A DNA stretch of 8,114 nucleotides from Nitrosomonadales bacterium (GTDB taxonomy: Bacteria; Pseudomonadota; Gammaproteobacteria; Burkholderiales; Sulfuricellaceae), in contig PQAG01000225.1 of assembly GCA_003104895.1 (NCBI GenBank), positions 1 through 8,114 on the forward strand. Direction: 5' to 3'. The translations under genes and the position numbers were made by a program. Below, piece by piece: positions 5,484 to 8,114 of the stretch. Each line of letters opens with the position of its first letter. Positions within the stretch are counted from its first letter, which is position 1. The notes beneath the pieces were generated by a model. The model saw nothing but the letters and a program-made list of their open reading frames with translations, made no database searches and was not told the DNA's origin.

Positions 5484-5690
5484 AAATGTGGTCTGTCCCC
5501 TAATTCCCTTTAAAGGCGGCGGCGTATGGGTTGCCCCAGTCTATTACCCCCTCCCCACGTTGCCTTCGGCTACGCTCAGGCAACGGCAGGCGGCCACGCT
5601 GTCTGAGCACAATCATCCGCTGCCTGAGCGTAGCCGCCCGCTGCCTGAGCGGACTAAACGGGTAGGACTAAACGGGGACAGACCACGTTT
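5484..5690. repeat. Repeat element with inverted ends enclosing a cysS fragment
   Basis: The left end AAATGTGGTCTGTCCCC (5484-5500) and right end GGGGACAGACCACGTTT (5674-5690) are inverted copies with one mismatch. From memory, GGTCTGTCCCC-type motifs are dispersed in proteobacterial genomes, often near REP-associated transposases. No transposase is here. The interior holds 5508-5586, about 92% identical to 6716-6794 of cysS. It also holds 5589-5633, which matches 6778-6822 in inverted orientation, plus a short extra unit CTGCCTGAGCGG. The right end overlaps the 3' end of the DUF2442 gene. It could be a MITE-like unit or a stack of separate repeat insertions. Confidence 0.65.
5508..5586 (-). 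pseudogene. Second cysS fragment (internal part plus repeat junction)
   Basis: It aligns without gaps to 6716-6794, with 6 mismatches in 79 bases. On the reverse strand it encodes DWGNPYAAAFK, against DWNNPYAAAFK in CysS (375-385), preceded by the same palindromic repeat arm that interrupts cysS. With 4298-4460 it looks like pieces of one cysS copy. In the resident gene the two pieces are 187 bp apart. In the copy they are 1047 bp apart, and the toxin-antitoxin operon occupies the gap. Confidence 0.8.
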
Positions 5691-5988
5691 TATATTTACT
5701 GATCTCTTCATGCACCCACGAAGGATCAAGGTCTGCGCCATTCGGCCAGGTGAGCGCACCAAGTTCAACGTTGACCTGCTGAAACATGTGTATATCTTTA
5801 AGCTCTGCATACATGCCTGCATCAGCACTGTTCACTAACGCCGACATGTCCACGATGCCATTTGTGCCGTCGTTGCATGTAATCGAGAGACGGTAACCTG
5901 GCAGTACGTTGACAGCGCGTATGCGCCACGCTGCCGCAGCCTTTAATCCAATGGTGCTATTTTCCTGGGTAGCTGTTTCGATTGGCAT
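5668..5988 (-). CDS. DUF2442 domain protein
   Basis: This 106-aa protein starts at ATG 5988 (MPIETATQENSTIGL). The DUF2442 domain covers about residues 20-95, with the diagnostic pattern VLPGYRLSITCNDGTNGIVD, then YAELKDIHMFQQVNVE and LTWPNGADLDPSWVHEEI. The start overlaps the end of the DUF4160 gene by 46 bp. DUF2442 and DUF4160 genes commonly sit side by side and have been suggested as toxin-antitoxin-like pairs, but no function is established. The last residues (about KTWSVPV) and the stop codon come from the inverted end of the adjacent repeat element. The repeat has therefore probably replaced the native C-terminus just after HEEI. An in-frame extension to 6033 lies inside the DUF4160 gene and is less likely to be the start. 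Confidence 0.75.
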   Translation of the reverse strand: MPIETATQENSTIGLKAAAAWRIRAVNVLPGYRLSITCNDGTNGIVDMSALVNSADAGMYAELKDIHMFQQVNVELGALTWPNGADLDPSWVHEEISKYKTWSVPV

Positions 5989-6203
5989 AGGTTCCAGTCC
6001 TCCATTAACTCGACACGATGCTGTGCCGCCCATTCAAGCACGAGAGCCTGCGCGCGTCTCGGCAGACTACCCTTGATTACTTCCAGTGTCCGAATATCGA
6101 TCAGGGCTTCATGTTCGCCGTATAGGGCATGAAAGTGAGGAGGTGCATACTCCCGCCAGAACATCTGGATCACGATCCCGAAAAACTGGCTAATGGTCGG
6201 CAT
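5943..6203 (-). CDS. DUF4160 domain protein
   Basis: This 86-aa protein covers essentially the whole DUF4160 domain. Diagnostic features are the start MPTISQFFGIVIQMFWRE, then APPHFHALYGEHEALIDI, the central LPRRAQALVLEWAAQHRVEL and the closing KIAPLD. Its length is normal for the family. ATG 6203 is preceded by a strong ribosome binding site (GAGGAGGAGG), suggesting efficient translation. It is the upstream gene of the DUF4160/DUF2442 pair, and its end overlaps the start of the DUF2442 gene. The role is unknown; the small size, tight overlap and accessory location fit a toxin-antitoxin-like module. Confidence 0.82.
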   Translation of the reverse strand: MPTISQFFGIVIQMFWREYAPPHFHALYGEHEALIDIRTLEVIKGSLPRRAQALVLEWAAQHRVELMEDWNLCQSKQLPRKIAPLD

Positions 6204-6365
6204 ATCCTCCTCCTCATTGTTGCTTAGTCTAGCAGCTTTGCTAACAATCAGTCGGGGACCACGATTTTACCCACTACGCCGCCTGCTTTCCCGCAAACTC
6301 TCCCGCCCGATACACGCCAGAATAATAAGGGGCCACGTTTTCCGTTGCCTGCAATTCCAGTTTCC
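6204..6365. other. Gap between cysS and the DUF4160 gene with degenerate repeats
   Basis: It holds GGGGACCACGATTTTA (6254-6269) and GGGGCCACGTTTT (around 6339-6351), which resemble the GGGGACAGACCACGTTT end of the 5484-5690 element. A small inverted repeat, TAGCA-GCTT-TGCTA (6230-6243), lies upstream of the DUF4160 gene and may be an operator. The reverse strand from about 6370 to a TAG at 6274-6276 is open and reads LELQATENVAPYYSGVYRAG then EFAGKQAA. It looks protein-like but lacks a start and may be a leftover gene end. I cannot name it. Confidence 0.35.
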
Positions 6366-7871
6366 TCAGGCGCGCCGCCACAGGGTTTCGCCGCCGGGTT
6401 TGTCTTCGAGGACGATGCCAGCCTGCAGGAGATTGTCGCGGATGCGGTCCGACTCGGCGAAATTCCGGGTTTTGCGGGCTTCGGCACGAGCGGCAATCTG
6501 CTCCTCGATCTGCTCTGGCGTTAAGCCGCTGACGGATTCCTCACCCAGACCGCCTTTCAGGAACTGTTCCGGTTCGCGCTGCAGCAGGCCGAGGGTTCTG
6601 CCCAATGCCTTGAGCAGACCTGCGCGTTGTGGGTCATTACTCCTGTTCACTTCGTTGGCCAGTTCGAACAGCGCAGCGACCGCTTCCGGGGTGTTGAAGT
6701 CGTCTTCCATGGCTTCTTTGAAGGCGGCGGCGTATGGGTTGTTCCAGTCTATTGCCTCTTCCCCACGTTGCCTTCGGCTACGCTCAGGCAACGGATGATT
6801 ATGTTCAGGCAATGTGGCCGCCGTTGCCTGAACGTAGTCGAAGGCAGGCAGCGTAGCCGCGGTACACTGAGCCTGTCGAAGCGAAGGCAAGGCAACGTTA
6901 TTCAGCGCGGTATAAAGCCTTGTCAGCGCGCCCTTGGCGTCATCCAGATGCTGGTCTGAATAGTTCAGCGGGCTGCGGTAGTGGGCGCGCAGGATGAAGA
7001 AGCGCACCACTTCCGGGTCGTATTTCTGCAGCACTTCGCGGATGGTGAAAAAGTTGCCCAGCGATTTGGACATCTTCTCGTTGTCCACCCGCACGAAGCC
7101 GTTGTGAATCCAGTAGTTGACGTGCTGGTGGCCGTGCGCGCCCTCGGACTGGGCGATCTCGTTCTCGTGGTGGGGGAACTGCAGGTCCGCGCCGCCGCCG
7201 TGGATGTCGAAGTGCTCGCCCAAGAGGGCATCGCTCATCACCGAGCATTCGATATGCCAGCCGGGCCGGCCTGCGCCCCAGGGCGAATCCCAGTGCGGCT
7301 CGCCGGGCTTGGCGGATTTCCACAGCACGAAGTCGAGCGGATCGCGCTTGCCGGCGGCGACATCGACCCGTTCGCCGGCGCGCAGGTCGTCGAGGGATTT
7401 GCCCGAGAGCTTGCCGTAGCCGGGGAAGTTGTGCACTGCATAGCACACGTCGCCATTCTCTGCGACATAAGCCAGCCCGTTTGCGATCAGCTGCGAGATC
7501 ATCGCGATCATCCCCGGCACGTACTGGGTGGCACGCGGCTCGTGCGCCGGCTTCTGCACCCCCAGCGCGGCGGCATCCTCGTCCATGGCGGCAATGAAGC
7601 GCCCCGTCAGGGTGGAAATGTCCTCCCCGTTTTCGGCGGCACGCTTGATGATCTTGTCGTCGATGTCGGTGATGTTGCGCACGTAGGTGACGTCCAGCCC
7701 TTCCTCCCTCAGCCAGCGCTGGATCATGTCGAACACCACCAGCACCCGGGCATGGCCGAGGTGGCAATAGTCATACACCGTCATGCCGCACACGTACAGG
7801 CGGGCCTTGCCGGGTTCTATGGGGATGAAATCCTGCTTGGCGCGGGCGAGGGTGTTGTAGATTTTCAGCAT
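6366..7871 (-). CDS. cysS: Cysteinyl-tRNA synthetase with an in-frame repeat insertion
   Basis: This 501-aa class I aminoacyl-tRNA synthetase charges tRNA-Cys with cysteine in the cytosol. The HIGH-type motif is HLGH (37-40) and the KMSKS loop is intact at 266-270. Zinc ligands C28, C209, H234 and E238 occupy the same positions as in the E. coli enzyme (461 aa). The C-terminal anticodon-binding part ends RNFAESDRIRDNLLQAGIVL and KPGGETLWRRA. The extra 40 residues are an insertion at about 329-369 (LPSLRQAQCTAATLPAFDYV onward), encoded by palindromic repeat DNA. It falls between YTALNN and DWNNPYAAAFKEAMEDDFNT, in the connector to the C-terminal helical domain where lengths vary, so activity is probably kept. 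The start at 7871 lacks a clear ribosome binding site. murJ ends 35 bp upstream in the same direction, so the two may be co-transcribed. Confidence 0.95.
   Translation of the reverse strand: MLKIYNTLARAKQDFIPIEPGKARLYVCGMTVYDYCHLGHARVLVVFDMIQRWLREEGLDVTYVRNITDIDDKIIKRAAENGEDISTLTGRFIAAMDEDAAALGVQKPAHEPRATQYVPGMIAMISQLIANGLAYVAENGDVCYAVHNFPGYGKLSGKSLDDLRAGERVDVAAGKRDPLDFVLWKSAKPGEPHWDSPWGAGRPGWHIECSVMSDALLGEHFDIHGGGADLQFPHHENEIAQSEGAHGHQHVNYWIHNGFVRVDNEKMSKSLGNFFTIREVLQKYDPEVVRFFILRAHYRSPLNYSDQHLDDAKGALTRLYTALNNVALPSLRQAQCTAATLPAFDYVQATAATLPEHNHPLPERSRRQRGEEAIDWNNPYAAAFKEAMEDDFNTPEAVAALFELANEVNRSNDPQRAGLLKALGRTLGLLQREPEQFLKGGLGEESVSGLTPEQIEEQIAARAEARKTRNFAESDRIRDNLLQAGIVLEDKPGGETLWRRA
6764..6887. 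repeat. Palindromic repeat element inserted within cysS
   Basis: Two 29-bp arms, 6766-6794 and 6821-6849, are inverted copies matching at 24 of 29 positions (core CTACGYTCAGGCAACGG). A further unit, CACTGAGCCTGTCGAAG (6865-6881), is of a dispersed type I recall from many proteobacterial genomes. The insertion keeps the cysS frame and has no stop in that frame. The first arm and its junction recur at 5547-5586. Confidence 0.78.
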
Positions 7872-7906
7872 GGCGGCGGCGGTAAAAAAAGCGCTATTTT
7901 ACGCGA

Positions 7907-8114
7907 TTAGGCTGCCCGGCGGATGTAATCTCGCGGGCGGAAGCCCAGCAGCGCGAGCGCGGCAAAGTAGCTGCCCGCCCCGGCAATGACCACCCAGGCC
8001 AGATGGAATGCCCGTTCCAGGATGCCGCCGCCGAGCCAGGCTGCCTCGGGCCCCATGACATACCACAGGGTCGTGCCCATGACCGCCAGCGCGATGCCGA
8101 GCTTGAGCAGGAAA
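7907..8114 (-). CDS. murJ: C-terminus of lipid II flippase MurJ (MviN family), partial
   Basis: The reverse strand encodes 69 residues ending in TAA (7907-7909). The sequence has two membrane segments, about FLLKLGIALAVMGTTLWYVM and AFHLAWVVIAGAGSYFAALA, then the basic tail GFRPRDYIRRAA. That pattern, with a final helix and a GFRxRD(F/Y)xRRA end, is typical of betaproteobacterial MurJ. MurJ moves the peptidoglycan precursor lipid II across the inner membrane. Position just upstream of cysS on the same strand, with a 35-bp gap, suggests co-transcription. The gap has a run of seven T on the coding strand but only a weak possible stem before it. The rest of the gene is outside the window. Confidence 0.78.
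   Translation of the reverse strand, partial: FLLKLGIALAVMGTTLWYVMGPEAAWLGGGILERAFHLAWVVIAGAGSYFAALALLGFRPRDYIRRAA

Noticed and set aside
5484..5690. CRISPR-like array from the repeated CTGCCTGAGCG units
   Set aside because: Units are irregularly spaced, palindromic and partly inverted, with no uniform spacers and no cas genes.
7872..7906. Rho-independent terminator between murJ and cysS
   Set aside because: There is a seven-T run on the coding strand, but the preceding stem is only three to six weak pairs.
6981..7910. 309-codon rightward open frame opposite cysS
   Set aside because: It lies entirely opposite the conserved CysS catalytic domain and shows only composition-driven sequence.

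Overview
The window looks like chromosomal DNA of a betaproteobacterium, possibly near the Gallionella/Sulfuricella/Nitrosomonadales group. This rests on recalled protein resemblance and high GC; no search was run. It holds housekeeping genes (a family 4-like uracil-DNA glycosylase, YgiQ, CysS, the MurJ C-terminus), one lipid-synthesis acyltransferase (OlsB-like), and a lower-GC accessory patch with toxin-antitoxin-like modules.

Layout, left to right. 1-122 (-) is the start of an exported protein of unknown function. 287-862 (+) is the UDG. 798-3392 (-) is a YgiQ-family radical SAM protein whose 3' end overlaps the UDG gene tail to tail. A DUF559 nuclease-like domain sits inside YgiQ in the same frame, bracketed by GC-rich palindromic repeats. 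3512-4276 (+) is an OlsB-like ornithine N-acyltransferase preceded by a very good Pho box, which suggests induction under phosphate limitation. 4295-4460 (-) is a diverged copy of the 3' end of cysS. 4494-5369 (-) is an antitoxin/PIN-toxin operon with a palindromic operator and a toxin frameshifted at a six-A run. 5484-5690 is a repeat element with inverted ends that also contains a second piece of cysS. 5668-6203 (-) is an overlapping DUF4160/DUF2442 pair. 6366-7871 (-) is full-length cysS with an in-frame repeat insertion of about 40 codons. 7907-8114 (-) is the end of murJ.

Two themes connect these parts. First, two housekeeping genes (ygiQ and cysS) both carry in-frame insertions of palindromic repeat DNA, and in ygiQ the insertion also brings a complete nuclease-like domain. 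The 36-bp direct repeats around it lie exactly 465 bp (155 codons) apart, so recombination between them would remove the cassette without breaking the frame. Second, the accessory patch between olsB and cysS is laced with two cysS fragments, each about 92% identical to the resident gene. This points to a duplication or import of cysS 3' sequence followed by insertion or replacement with the toxin-antitoxin module. The cysS copy already contains the repeat junction, so it postdates the repeat insertion in cysS or comes from a relative that shares it.
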